A stretch of DNA of 57,006 bases, from NCBI GenBank assembly GCA_017857875.1, contig JAFMCH010000005.1:1-57006 (forward strand), in the 5' to 3' direction. The stretch comes from Actinomycetota bacterium (lineage in GTDB: Bacteria > Actinomycetota > Actinomycetes > S36-B12). The notes beneath the pieces are model-generated. The model was not told where the DNA came from, ran no database searches, and worked only from the letters and a program-made list of their open reading frames with translations. Below, in pieces: positions 33,496 through 42,081 of the stretch; position 1 is the first letter of the stretch; each line of letters begins with the position of its first letter. A program made the position numbers and the translations under genes.

Positions 33496-33897
33496 TCAGT
33501 CGGGCAATACATTCCATGCGGTCAACGCGGCAATCAGTCCATCGGTAGTCGCCAGATCATGCAGTTGCGTCGCGGAGACCCACCGTGCATCACGAGCATC
33601 GTCACCGGCTCGAACTACACCAGCGGTCACGCGCGCGACATAGTCATTGACCACAAATATCGATCCCGAATCAGCCCGAACGCGTACTGATCCGACGAAA
33701 CTCTCCACCACAACGGTTAATCCGGTTTCCTCTGCCACCTCGCGCACGACAGCCTGCTCATCGGACTCCCCCACCTCCACGCGACCGCCGGGCAGTGACC
33801 ACCGTCCAGCAGCTGGCGCATGACCGCGTCGAATAACCAAAAGACGGCCCTGCTCGTCGTGGATGACCGCACCGACGCAGGCGATCAGCGGTGACAT
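33496..33897 (-). CDS. Nudix hydrolase, MutT-like
   Basis: A 133-residue Nudix protein with a canonical box, GGRVEVGESDEQAVVREVAEETGL. The short length and the opening CVGAVIHDEQGRLLVIRRG resemble MutT/ADP-ribose type enzymes, but the substrate cannot be assigned. ATG 33897 carries AGGAGG 4-5 nt upstream. It is convergent with the DEAD-box helicase gene, 20 bp apart, and divergent from the Pr6Pr gene. Confidence 0.88.
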   Translation of the reverse strand: MSPLIACVGAVIHDEQGRLLVIRRGHAPAAGRWSLPGGRVEVGESDEQAVVREVAEETGLTVVVESFVGSVRVRADSGSIFVVNDYVARVTAGVVRAGDDARDARWVSATQLHDLATTDGLIAALTAWNVLPD

Positions 33898-33957
33898 GTC
33901 GCCTCCTGTGTGATCGGGAATTAGCCGAGGTTGGACCGGGTGTCCTCGATTATCGCG

Positions 33958-33963
33958 TAATCT
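33958..33963 (+). promoter_or_regulatory. -10 hexamer of Pr6Pr gene
   Basis: TAATCT lies 8 nt before the ATG at 33972. Confidence 0.45.
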
Positions 33964-33971
33964 GACCGGTC

Positions 33972-34679
33972 ATGACCTCACAACTGGCCACCGCGCCGCC
34001 CCACACCCCCTCTCGCTGGGCGCGACCCCTATTCGGAATCAACGCACTCGTGGCCTGGTCGGGTGTGCTCCTGCAATTTGTCTTGACCTCGCTGGGCACC
34101 TACCCGAGCGAGAACACCGTGAGTTCGATCCTGGGCAACCCCGACCAGGGGGCGCTGGGGCGTATCTTCGACTACTTCACCTACTTCACGATCCTGTCCA
34201 ACATTCTGGTGGCCGTCATGATGACGCTGCTGTTCATCAATCCCAGCCGCGATGGTCGAATCTTCAGGGTCCTCCGACTGGACACGATCTTGATGATCAC
34301 CGTGACCGGGGTGGTGTACAACTTGATTTTGGCCGGTGACGGACCCGGGCCGGTCGCATGGGGAGCCGTAGCCAATTCGCTCGAACACCAGATCACGCCG
34401 GTGCTGACCGTGGTCGTGTGGCTCGTTGTTGGTCCACGCGGCTGGATCAACGGGAAGGTCGTCGCATACTCGTTTGTCTTGCCCGTGGCCTGGCTGATCT
34501 ATGCGCTCATTAGAGGCGCGATCATCGATGCCTACCCCTACCCATTCCTTGATGTCATTGCCAACGGCTACGGCACCGTGTTTATCAACGTCATCGGGAT
34601 AATCATCTTCGCCCTGATCTTGAATCTGATCTTCTGGGGTATCGATTGGCTCTACGAGCGGGGCCGATCGCGCCGATAA
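33972..34679 (+). CDS. Pr6Pr family six-helix membrane protein
   Basis: A 235-residue membrane protein with six hydrophobic segments. It resembles the Pr6Pr (FAR-17a/AIG1-like) family: YFTYFTILSNILVAV in helix 2-3, TGVVYNLILAG, HQITPVLTVVVWL and GYGTVFINVIGIIIFAL are family hallmarks. Function is unknown; the name comes from a predicted six-pass fold, and eukaryotic relatives include fatty-acid ester hydrolases. In those, Thr and His in helices 2 and 5 are catalytic, and Thr and His residues occur at comparable places here. No operon partner is evident. Confidence 0.8.
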   Translation: MTSQLATAPPHTPSRWARPLFGINALVAWSGVLLQFVLTSLGTYPSENTVSSILGNPDQGALGRIFDYFTYFTILSNILVAVMMTLLFINPSRDGRIFRVLRLDTILMITVTGVVYNLILAGDGPGPVAWGAVANSLEHQITPVLTVVVWLVVGPRGWINGKVVAYSFVLPVAWLIYALIRGAIIDAYPYPFLDVIANGYGTVFINVIGIIIFALILNLIFWGIDWLYERGRSRR

Positions 34680-34700
34680 TCGACCACCTAGATCGGTCGG

Positions 34701-35906
34701 TCACGTGCGCAGCTTGTACTCCTCCAGCAGCCGACGGGCAATAACCATCTTCTGAATATCGGCGGTTCCTTCACCGATCATCAGCATCGGCGCCTCGCGG
34801 TACAACCGCTCAATCTCGTATTCTTTGGAATACCCGTAGCCACCATGGATGCGGAAGGAATCCTCCACAACCTCTTTGCAGTACTCACTGGCAAGCATCT
34901 TGGCCATTCCGGATTCGAGATCATTTCGGTCGCCCGAATCCTTCTTACGCGCCGCCATCACCATCATCTGGTGGGCCGCTTCAACCTTGGTCGCCATATC
35001 TGCCAACCGGAACGCAACCGCTTGGTGCTCAGCAATGGGCTTACCGAAGGTGACACGCTGTTGGGCGTATTCGATACCCAGTTCGAAGGCTCGGGTGGCC
35101 AACCCGCAGGCACGAGCGGCCACGTTCACCCGACCCACCTCGACGCCGTCCATCATTTGGTAGAAGCCTTTGCCGGTTTCGCCACCCAGGATGGTGTCGG
35201 CTGGCAACCGCAGGTTGTCCATGATCAATTCGGTGGTATCGACGCCCTTGTAACCCATTTTTTCAATCTTGCCGGGGATCGTAAGTCCGGGAAGTACCTC
35301 ACCAAAGCCCGATGGTTTTTCGATCAGGAACGCCGCCATGCGCTTGTAGACGCTGGCACCCTCATCGGCGCCATCATCGGCGCGCACAAGCACGGCAACG
35401 AGTGTCGATGAACCGCCGTTGGTCAGCCACATCTTTTGGCCATTGAGAACGTACTCATCACCATCGCGCACAGCTTTGCTTTGAATCGCAGAGACATCCG
35501 AGCCACAGCCTGGCTCACTCATCGAGAACGCACCGCGAATCTCACCGGTGGCCATCTTGGGCAGGTAGTAGTCCTTTTGCGCCTGTGTGCCGTGATGCAT
35601 CAACATCCACGCAACGATGAAATGGGTGTTGATGACGCCGCTGACGCTCATCCAGCCGCGAGCGATCTCTTCGACCACGAGCGCATAGGTCAGTAGGGAT
35701 TGACCCAGACCGCCGTACTCCTCGGGCACCATCAATCCGAAAACACCGAGTTCTTTGAGGCCTTCGACAATGTCGGCCGGGTACTCGTCTTTGTGCTCAA
35801 GGAAGTTGGCGTTCGGGAGAATCTCGTTGTCCACAAAATCTCGCACCGCCTCCAAAATCTGCTCTTGGACATCATCAAGGCCATCGGTGTGGGCAAGGCG
35901 CGGCAT
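34701..35906 (-). CDS. Acyl-CoA dehydrogenase
   Basis: A 401-residue FAD enzyme that introduces a double bond into an acyl-CoA. Motifs: FSMSEPGCGSDVSAIQSKA (substrate/FAD region), WLTNGG (FAD loop), RVNVAARACG, RVTFGKPIAEHQAVAFRLADM and the C-terminal RIHGGYGYSKEYEIERLYREAP. The catalytic Glu of the short-chain type is the Glu in YGYSKEYEIERLYRE. A GGAGG ribosome binding site stands 5 nt before the ATG. It is alone on the minus strand, close to the DnaJ and CoA-ester lyase genes. Which acyl chain it prefers is not clear; branched-chain degradation is a reasonable guess. Confidence 0.93.
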   Translation of the reverse strand: MPRLAHTDGLDDVQEQILEAVRDFVDNEILPNANFLEHKDEYPADIVEGLKELGVFGLMVPEEYGGLGQSLLTYALVVEEIARGWMSVSGVINTHFIVAWMLMHHGTQAQKDYYLPKMATGEIRGAFSMSEPGCGSDVSAIQSKAVRDGDEYVLNGQKMWLTNGGSSTLVAVLVRADDGADEGASVYKRMAAFLIEKPSGFGEVLPGLTIPGKIEKMGYKGVDTTELIMDNLRLPADTILGGETGKGFYQMMDGVEVGRVNVAARACGLATRAFELGIEYAQQRVTFGKPIAEHQAVAFRLADMATKVEAAHQMMVMAARKKDSGDRNDLESGMAKMLASEYCKEVVEDSFRIHGGYGYSKEYEIERLYREAPMLMIGEGTADIQKMVIARRLLEEYKLRT

Positions 35907-35966
35907 GGTTCCTCCGAAAGGGTGGTGATCTACAAGGTGGACATCTGACCTGATGCTAACGGACGT

Positions 35967-36569
35967 TCACGAAATCGGCCTGCGCCAGAATCCGGCACCC
36001 GGATTGACAGCGGCCACCACGGCCACAAACGGCAGGGCAAACAGGGGTAGGACGGGCACGAATGACACCGCGAATAGCTGAGCCCAAAGCACCTGGAGCA
36101 GCACCGTCGGTGCCCACACGATGAAGAGTCCGACGATGCGATGGCCGACATCGGCATCTTTGGACAATATGCGGTCTCGAGCCAAAACCGCTGTGCCAGC
36201 GGCCGCCACCGCCGCCGGTGCCGCTGTCACTACGAGTGGAGCCGTGCCAAGTAGGACCGGCAGCCACACCAGCATCAGCGTTCCGATCAGGGCCAGCATG
36301 ATGACAACGCGACCCGACCTCGTTGGTGGCCCGAGCACCTCGCGCAGACGCTGACGAGTGAGCGCGGTGGGAACTGTGCTGGCCACCGTGTCGGCCAGCA
36401 CCGGAGCCAACAGCACATCGCGGGCCTGGCGCAGGGCCTGGAACCTGGCCGGGTCGCCCCCACGATCGGGGTGGGCCAACCGGGCCCACAGACGAAAAGC
36501 CCGCCTAATTTCAGCCTCGTTGGCCCCGGCAGCAAGGCCTAGGTGTGCCATCGCCTCAACCCGGGTCAT
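35967..36569 (-). CDS. Membrane-anchored DnaJ-domain protein
   Basis: A 200-residue protein with a J domain at the N-terminus: EAMAHLGLAAGANEAEIRRA, then LAHPDRGGDPARFQAL, where HPD is the DnaK-stimulating motif. After a linker come four hydrophobic helices in pairs (MLALIGTLMLVWLPVLLG and others), so it is a membrane protein with a cytoplasmic J domain. It probably recruits DnaK to a membrane client; the client is unknown. GGAGGGGCC precedes the ATG at 36569. The track ORF 35956..36489 is a shadow in another frame. Confidence 0.8.
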   Translation of the reverse strand: MTRVEAMAHLGLAAGANEAEIRRAFRLWARLAHPDRGGDPARFQALRQARDVLLAPVLADTVASTVPTALTRQRLREVLGPPTRSGRVVIMLALIGTLMLVWLPVLLGTAPLVVTAAPAAVAAAGTAVLARDRILSKDADVGHRIVGLFIVWAPTVLLQVLWAQLFAVSFVPVLPLFALPFVAVVAAVNPGAGFWRRPIS

Positions 36570-36616
36570 GGCCCCTCCATCCCGACGTCGATCAGCACCG
36601 ATGCCGATCTGTGTAC

Positions 36617-37594
36617 CTACTCGGTCGGTGGCGTGAAGTGTTGGGTGCGTTGCATACCCGCGGCGCGACCCTTGGCTGAAATCACCAGGGCCATCTTGCG
36701 ACTTGCCTCGTCAATCATCTCATCGCCCAGCATGACCGCACCCTTGGCGCCACCGGCCGCTGAGGTGAAGAATTCATAGGCGTCCAGGATCATTTCCGAG
36801 TGGTCGTAGTCCTCTTGACGGGGGCTATAGACCTCATTGGCCGCCTCCACCTGACCCGGGTGCAGCACCCATTTGCCATCGAAGCCGAGCGCGGCACTGC
36901 GTCCGGCTACACGGCGGTACCCCTCGACATCCTTGATCTGCAGATACGGGCCGTCGATCGCGTGCAGGTCGTGGGCCCGGGCTGCCATGAGAATGCGCAT
37001 CAAGATGTAGTGATAGGCGTCACCTGTGTCGTAGCCGGGGGGCTGCTCGCCTACCACGAGCGACTTCATATTGATGCTTGCCATGAAATCGGCCGGACCG
37101 AAGATGATCGTTTCAACCCGTGGGCTCGCCGTGGCGATCGCATCAACGTTGATCAGGCCTAGTGCGTTTTCGATCTGCGCCTCAATACCGATGCGCCCGA
37201 CCTCAAACCCCATCGACTTTTCGATCTGCGTGAGCAAAAGGTCAAGGGCAACAACCTGATCAGCGGTCTGCACCTTGGGCAGCATGATGCAGTCAAGGTT
37301 ATTGCCAGCCCCCTCGACCACGGCTACAACGTCGGCATAGGTCCATTCGGTGGTCCAGTCATTCACCCGCACCGTGCGCACTTTGCCGTCGTAGCCACCC
37401 TCATTGAGTGCAGCCACGATGTTGACCCGAGCCTCTGGCTTAGCCAGCGGCGCTACGGCATCTTCGATGTCCATGAACACCTGATCGGCTGGCAGGCCGC
37501 GGGCCTTGTCCAACATCTTCGGGCTTGAACCGGGCACGGCCAGGTTCGATCGACGGGCACGCTGACCTTTGGGCACGCTGGGATGAGTTGTCAT
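36617..37594 (-). CDS. HpcH/HpaI aldolase/citrate lyase beta-like CoA-ester lyase
   Basis: A 325-residue TIM-barrel lyase of the CitE/malyl-CoA lyase group, which cleaves or forms C-C bonds in acyl-CoA esters such as malyl-CoA or citramalyl-CoA. Typical parts are RRSNLAVPGSSPKML, DQVFMDIEDAVAP with the metal-binding Asp/Glu, KVRTVRVND, IGIEAQIENALGLIN and DGKWVLHPGQVEAAN. The length fits malyl-CoA lyase/thioesterase type rather than CitE of the citrate lyase complex, whose other subunits are absent here. TAATCT stands 6 nt before the ATG, so it is probably leaderless. It is divergent from the MgtE-N gene by 39 bp. Confidence 0.85.
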   Translation of the reverse strand: MTTHPSVPKGQRARRSNLAVPGSSPKMLDKARGLPADQVFMDIEDAVAPLAKPEARVNIVAALNEGGYDGKVRTVRVNDWTTEWTYADVVAVVEGAGNNLDCIMLPKVQTADQVVALDLLLTQIEKSMGFEVGRIGIEAQIENALGLINVDAIATASPRVETIIFGPADFMASINMKSLVVGEQPPGYDTGDAYHYILMRILMAARAHDLHAIDGPYLQIKDVEGYRRVAGRSAALGFDGKWVLHPGQVEAANEVYSPRQEDYDHSEMILDAYEFFTSAAGGAKGAVMLGDEMIDEASRKMALVISAKGRAAGMQRTQHFTPPTE

Positions 37595-37600
37595 GCGGGC

Positions 37601-37606
37601 AGATTA
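37601..37606 (-). promoter_or_regulatory. -10 hexamer of CoA-ester lyase gene
   Basis: TAATCT lies 6 nt before the ATG at 37594, in the 39-bp divergent spacer. Confidence 0.5.
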
Positions 37607-37620
37607 CCGGAGGCATCGGC

Positions 37621-37626
37621 TAGCCT
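37621..37626 (+). promoter_or_regulatory. -10 hexamer of MgtE-N/CBS gene
   Basis: TAGCCT lies 7 nt before the GTG at 37634. Confidence 0.45.
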
Positions 37627-37633
37627 CACCCTT

Positions 37634-38917
37634 GTGACCTCGGCCACCAGAGTCTTCGTGGCGCGCCTGTCCGGCGCGGGTGTTTTCGACCCCAAGGCCG
37701 ATCAGGTGGGCAAGCTCCGCGACATCGTGGTGATGCTCCGCAGCGAGCCGCGCCCACCGCGGGTATTGGGACTAGTCGTTGAGGTTGTCGGACGCCGCAA
37801 AATCTTTGTGCCGATGACCAAGGTGAGCGTCATCGATGCTGGGCAAATCGTGGTCAACGGTGTGGTCAACCTGCGCAGGTTCGAGCAGCGCCCCGGCGAA
37901 ACGCTGGTGATGGGTGACCTGCTCGATCGACACATCACCCTCGTCGAACCCGATAAGCACAGCAGCGCCGGTGGCACCGAGGACACCGCTTCGACCGTCG
38001 TGGTCATGGATGTCGGAATCGAACGAGAGATTCCTGGAGATTGGGTCGTCACGCAAATATTCGTGCGCCTCAAAGGTGGGCTTCGCCGTCGCGGCGAGAC
38101 ACGCGTGGTCGACTTTGATCAGGTGAAGGGCTTGACCCTCGCCACGCCGCAGCAGGGCGCTGAACATCTGCTCGCCACCATGGGAGACCTCCGACCGGCA
38201 GACCTCGCTCATGCTATTTCGGACCTGTCTCCCAAGCGACGCATTGAAGTGGCGCGCCAACTCGATGATGAACGCTTGGCCGATGTACTGGAAGAACTAC
38301 CCGAGGATGACCAGGTCGATATTCTTCAGCAACTCGAACGTGACCGAGCCGCCGATGTCCTAGAGGAAATGGATCCTGATGACGCCGCCGACTTGATTTC
38401 GGAGTTGCCACCCGACCAGGCCGCTGACCTGCTGGAGCGCATGGAGCCAGACGAGGCAGCCGATATTCGTCGGCTACTCAGTTATGACGACTACACGGCC
38501 GGCGGCATGATGACGACCGAGCCAATCGTGCTTCCACCAGACTCGACTGTGGCAGATGCACTGGCACACATCAGAAATCCTGACCTCTCCCCTTCACTCG
38601 CTGGCCAGGTCTATGTCGTTCGCCCCCCGATGGAGACTCCCACCGGGCGCTACGTCGGTACATGTCACTTTCAGCGTCTCTTAAGGGAACCACCAGGCAC
38701 ACTCGTGTCCGCCGTGCTCGATGCAGCCCTAGAGCCCATTAGTCCGGACACGCCGGTGGGTGAGGTGGCCCGGTACTTCGCCACCTACAACCTCGTGGCA
38801 TTGCCGGTGGTCGATAAGTCCGGGCGGCTCATCGGCGTGGTCACCGTAGACGACCTCGTCGATCACATGTTGCCTAAGGATTGGCGCGAGGGCGCGCCCG
38901 ATGTGGGAGCGCGCTGA
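37634..38917 (+). CDS. MgtE N-terminal and CBS domain protein without channel
   Basis: A 427-residue soluble protein. The first 150 residues look like PRC-barrel modules (RVFVARLSGAGVFDPKADQV at the start). An MgtE N-domain follows, with the helical repeats LPEDDQVDILQQL, MDPDDAADLISELPPDQAADL and MEPDEAADIRRLL (about 215-300). Two CBS domains (about 300-420) then include LIGVVTVDDLVDHM. The magnesium channel helices of true MgtE are missing, so it cannot be a transporter alone; it may sense magnesium or nucleotides and control a partner. Its stop overlaps the DUF1003 start (TGATG). GTG 37634 was chosen by the upstream hexamer. The same set is near mrp in M. tuberculosis (Rv1232c by recollection). 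Confidence 0.83.
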   Translation: MTSATRVFVARLSGAGVFDPKADQVGKLRDIVVMLRSEPRPPRVLGLVVEVVGRRKIFVPMTKVSVIDAGQIVVNGVVNLRRFEQRPGETLVMGDLLDRHITLVEPDKHSSAGGTEDTASTVVVMDVGIEREIPGDWVVTQIFVRLKGGLRRRGETRVVDFDQVKGLTLATPQQGAEHLLATMGDLRPADLAHAISDLSPKRRIEVARQLDDERLADVLEELPEDDQVDILQQLERDRAADVLEEMDPDDAADLISELPPDQAADLLERMEPDEAADIRRLLSYDDYTAGGMMTTEPIVLPPDSTVADALAHIRNPDLSPSLAGQVYVVRPPMETPTGRYVGTCHFQRLLREPPGTLVSAVLDAALEPISPDTPVGEVARYFATYNLVALPVVDKSGRLIGVVTVDDLVDHMLPKDWREGAPDVGAR

Positions 38918-39462
38918 TGGCACGCTCTCCGATCCCACGCCGACGCGAGATTCGTCTCGACCAACCTCTTGAGCGCGGTCGCCTCCGCAGCCCGTCCTAC
39001 GACCCGGAGAGTTTCGGGCGGTTCTCCGAACGCATCGCCCGCTTCATCGGCTCGTGGACGTTCATCGCCTGGATGACCGTTGTCATCGTGGCGTGGCTGC
39101 TGTTTAACATCTTTGCGCCCGAGAGCATCCGGCCTGATCCGTACCCCTTCATTTTCTTGACGCTCTTGCTTTCCCTCCAAGCCTCCTACGCCGCACCGTT
39201 GATCCTGCTGGCACAGAATCGACAATCCGATCGTGACCGAGTGCAGTACTTGGAAGACCGCGCCATGACCGAGCGCGTCATGGCGGATGCGGAGTTCCTT
39301 GCCCGTGAGATCGCATCCTTGCGACTTGCACTCGGCGACATCGCCACGCGCGACTATCTACGCGGTGAGTTACGCGACGCGGTCGAGGAAATTGCCCGCC
39401 AGATGGATGCTCGCATCGACGCACAAGGAGACCCGAGCGCGGGCAAGCACGACAACCCCTAG
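38917..39462 (+). CDS. DUF1003 membrane protein
   Basis: A 181-residue protein of DUF1003 with two membrane helices (FIAWMTVVIVAWLLFNIF and FIFLTLLLSLQASYAAPLIL) followed by a cytoplasmic coiled-coil region, which begins with the family-typical NRQSDRDRVQ and continues through LAREIASLRLALGDIA. Function is unknown. The ATG at 38917 overlaps the stop of the MgtE-N/CBS gene (TGATG), so the two are translationally coupled. A complex in which the CBS protein controls this membrane protein is plausible but unproven. Confidence 0.88.
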   Translation: MARSPIPRRREIRLDQPLERGRLRSPSYDPESFGRFSERIARFIGSWTFIAWMTVVIVAWLLFNIFAPESIRPDPYPFIFLTLLLSLQASYAAPLILLAQNRQSDRDRVQYLEDRAMTERVMADAEFLAREIASLRLALGDIATRDYLRGELRDAVEEIARQMDARIDAQGDPSAGKHDNP

Positions 39463-39465
39463 CAT
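39460..39465 (+). promoter_or_regulatory. -10 hexamer of mrp
   Basis: TAGCAT lies 6 nt before the ATG at 39472, overlapping the DUF1003 stop codon. Confidence 0.45.
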
Positions 39466-39471
39466 CAAGGC

Positions 39472-40608
39472 ATGCCCACCATTAATCCCGATGATGTCAA
39501 TGCCGCCCTAGCCAAGGTGGAAGACCCAGAAATTCATCGACCGATCACCGACCTCGGCATGGTCAAATCGGTCGAAATCGACGGGGGTCGGGTGCGCGTG
39601 GCTATTTTCTTGACCGTCTCGGGTTGCCCCATGAAGGACACCATCACCCAACGGGTGACCCTCGCCGTGGGCAGCGTGCGCGGTGTTAGCGATGTCGAGG
39701 TCGAACTTGATGTGATGAACGACGAGCAACGCAAAAACCTGAAGTCGACGCTGCAGGGCGGACGCGAGGCCAAGGAGATTGTTTTTTCCCAGCCGGGCAA
39801 TCGCACCCACGTCTATGCGATCACCTCCGGCAAAGGCGGGGTCGGCAAATCATCGGTCACGGTCAACCTGGCGGTGGCCATGGCCGCTCGCGGCCAAAGC
39901 GTGGGCATCGTCGATGCCGATATCTACGGTCATTCGATCCCCGGCCTGATGGGCATTACCAGCCCGCCCACCGTGGTGGAGGGCATGATCATGCCCAGCG
40001 AAGCCCACGGTGTCCGCGCGATCTCGATGCTGCCGTTCAAACCTGGTGGCAGCACCCAACCGGTCGCTTTCCGCGGCCCGATGCTCCATCGGGCCCTCGA
40101 GCAGTTCCTGTCTGATGTGTGGTGGGGCGATCTGGATGTACTGCTGCTTGATCTGCCACCCGGCACCGGCGATATCGCGATCTCCAGCGCGCAACTGCTG
40201 CCCAGCGCATCCCTTGTTGTCGTCACGACTCCCCAGTCCGCTGCCGCGGATGTGGCGGTTCGCTCGGGCATGCTGGCCGAGCAAACCCATCAGAAGGTTG
40301 CCGGGGTCATTGAAAACATGAGCGGGTTCCCCTGCCCCCACTGCGGCGAACCGATCGATCTGTTCGGCGTTGGCGGTGGAGCCCGGGTGGCCGAGCAACT
40401 CAGCGCCGGATTGGGCTCGCCGGTGCCGCTGCTTGGCCGAGTGCCCTTCGATCCGCGGCTGCGCGAGGGCGGCGATCGGGGTGAACCACTCGTCCTTGCC
40501 GACCCGAGCGCACCTGCCGCAGCGTCACTGATTGACCTGGCTGATCAACTATCCAACAAGCCCCGGGGCCTGGTGGGGCAAGCACTAGGGCTCACCCCAT
40601 CGCGTTAG
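39472..40608 (+). CDS. mrp: Mrp/ApbC iron-sulfur carrier P-loop ATPase
   Basis: A 378-residue ATPase that carries and delivers iron-sulfur clusters to target enzymes in the cytoplasm. The N-terminal MIP18 (DUF59) domain is DVNAALAKVEDPEIHRPI. The deviant Walker A motif is SGKGGVGKSSVTVNLA near residue 120. GIVDADIYGHSIPGLMG, LPPGTGDIAISSAQL and the CxxC cluster ligand CPHCGEP near residue 285 follow. It may be expressed from its own leaderless promoter. Its TAG stop overlaps the stop of convergent tatB in TTAG. Confidence 0.93.
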   Translation: MPTINPDDVNAALAKVEDPEIHRPITDLGMVKSVEIDGGRVRVAIFLTVSGCPMKDTITQRVTLAVGSVRGVSDVEVELDVMNDEQRKNLKSTLQGGREAKEIVFSQPGNRTHVYAITSGKGGVGKSSVTVNLAVAMAARGQSVGIVDADIYGHSIPGLMGITSPPTVVEGMIMPSEAHGVRAISMLPFKPGGSTQPVAFRGPMLHRALEQFLSDVWWGDLDVLLLDLPPGTGDIAISSAQLLPSASLVVVTTPQSAAADVAVRSGMLAEQTHQKVAGVIENMSGFPCPHCGEPIDLFGVGGGARVAEQLSAGLGSPVPLLGRVPFDPRLREGGDRGEPLVLADPSAPAAASLIDLADQLSNKPRGLVGQALGLTPSR

Positions 40609-40925
40609 GTAGCGTCGGGATCAAACCTCGGTGCGTTGTCAGCGGGCTTTACCGGCTTCTTGCCGGCATCATCGTCGTCATTGAGTAAATCGCCCATGAG
40701 GTTTCGGGGGTGATACTGACGGAAGTCCTGCAGGGTCTTCTTGGTTTCGTTGATGTCGATGCCAGCCGAGTCCACGAGGTCTTGGCGGGCCGTGGTCGCC
40801 ATCGCCCGCACATTGCGCAGCATGCGTGCGGCATCGGCTGCAGCCCTAGGCAGCTTCTCGGGACCAAAAATCAGCAGTCCAATCACCGCGAGAATTGCTA
40901 TCTCGCCAATGCCCACATCAAACAT
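40605..40925 (-). CDS. tatB: Sec-independent translocase subunit TatB
   Basis: A 106-residue twin-arginine translocase component that helps recognise folded substrates at the membrane. It shows the Tat hallmark: one N-terminal helix, IGEIAILAVIGLLIFGPEKL, with the FGPxKLP hinge, then an amphipathic helix (PRAAADAARMLRNVRAM) and an acidic, lysine-rich tail. The ATG at 40925 (MFDVGIGE) is preferred over the GTG at 40934 because TACTGT stands 7 nt upstream and the longer start would lie inside that hexamer. It is convergent with mrp and next to htrA on the same strand, as in M. tuberculosis. Confidence 0.9.
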   Translation of the reverse strand: MFDVGIGEIAILAVIGLLIFGPEKLPRAAADAARMLRNVRAMATTARQDLVDSAGIDINETKKTLQDFRQYHPRNLMGDLLNDDDDAGKKPVKPADNAPRFDPDAT

Positions 40926-40932
40926 GTGGCTC

Positions 40933-40938
40933 ACAGTA
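40933..40938 (-). promoter_or_regulatory. -10 hexamer of tatB
   Basis: TACTGT lies 7 nt before the ATG at 40925. Confidence 0.45.
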
Positions 40939-40998
40939 CGTGTTCTGACCGCGCTTGTCCTTACCTAGCCCTGCTTCCGCCCACATCATTCTCAGCGG

Positions 40999-42081
40999 TC
41001 ACTCTCGGCGGTCGCCGCCCAGCCGCACCGCCACCACGAATTCCGCACCGCCACCGAGGACCGTCAACTCGATGGTGTCTCCTGGTGCGTTGTCGCGAAT
41101 GGCAATAATCAAATCCTCAGCCGTGTCGACCGGCTGTCCATCCACAGCAATGATCACATCACCGGCGACGAGGCCAGCACGTTCAGCCGGACCGCCGGGA
41201 TTGACTGTGTCAATCAGTGCGCCAGAGCCTCGGTAGGCTGGATCGAGGCTGACCCCGATCACCGGGGTCAGCGAGGAACCGGAGGCAATTAATTCGGCGG
41301 CAATCCGCTCAGCGGAGCGTGCCGGAATGGCAAAACCCAAACCGATGCTTCCCAGCTCACCACCGGCGGCTAACGTCGCGATTGCTGAGTTGACCCCAAC
41401 GACCTCACCCGCGCCGTTGAGGAGAGGGCCACCTGAATTTCCAGGATTGATGGGGGCGTCTGTCTGAATGGCATTGATGAAAGCGGTCTGGGCGGCTGAG
41501 CCGGTGGTAACCGGACGATCAAGCGCACTGACAATTCCTGAAGTCACAGTGCCAGCTAGGCCTAGAGGGGCCCCGATGGCAATCACCGCATCGCCTACTG
41601 CAAGTACTGAACTATCGCCCCACACGGCCACCTGAAGATCGCGTTTACCAACCTGCAAGACGGCAATGTCAGCAGAGATGTTTCGCCCAACAATTGTTGC
41701 AGCCGAACGTGTTCCATCTTCAAAGACCACCGTCACCTCAGCATTGGCACTATCGACCGCCGCATCAATCACGTGATTGTTCGTCACGATGTATCCGTCG
41801 GCTCGCACGACAAAACCTGATCCCGACCCGGAATCTAATCCGGCTTCGACCAGGATCGACACCACACTGGGCAGGACCTGCTCAGCAATCGAGGCGATAG
41901 TGCCCGCGACGGGTGCCTGACGCTCATTGACCTGCTGCGGCAATGGCTGCACCACGCCGGTGGTTCCTGCCGGGCGAGCAACCGATGAAGCTGTGAACCC
42001 CAAACCTATTCCGATTCCGGCACCCGCCAGCCCCAGCACAACAACGCCTACCCATGCCGCCAGCCACCAGCGCGTCGTCAC
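40999..42081 (-). CDS. htrA: HtrA/DegP-like trypsin protease with PDZ domain
   Basis: A 360-residue membrane-anchored serine protease for extracytoplasmic protein quality control. One N-terminal helix (WLAAWVGVVVLGLAGAGIG) is followed by the trypsin fold: His in YIVTNNHVIDAA, Asp in NISADIAVLQV and Ser in NPGNSGGPLLNGA. A PDZ domain then contains GLVAGDVIIAVDGQPVD. It overlaps the upstream MFS transporter gene by 4 nt, so they are translated together. Location next to tatB matches M. tuberculosis htrA-tatB. No regulatory sensor domain is visible. Confidence 0.92.
   Translation of the reverse strand: MTTRWWLAAWVGVVVLGLAGAGIGIGLGFTASSVARPAGTTGVVQPLPQQVNERQAPVAGTIASIAEQVLPSVVSILVEAGLDSGSGSGFVVRADGYIVTNNHVIDAAVDSANAEVTVVFEDGTRSAATIVGRNISADIAVLQVGKRDLQVAVWGDSSVLAVGDAVIAIGAPLGLAGTVTSGIVSALDRPVTTGSAAQTAFINAIQTDAPINPGNSGGPLLNGAGEVVGVNSAIATLAAGGELGSIGLGFAIPARSAERIAAELIASGSSLTPVIGVSLDPAYRGSGALIDTVNPGGPAERAGLVAGDVIIAVDGQPVDTAEDLIIAIRDNAPGDTIELTVLGGGAEFVVAVRLGGDRRE

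Noticed and set aside
35956-36489. 177-residue ORF overlapping the DnaJ-domain gene
   Set aside because: It is a frame shadow; the J domain with HPD is in the 35967..36569 frame.
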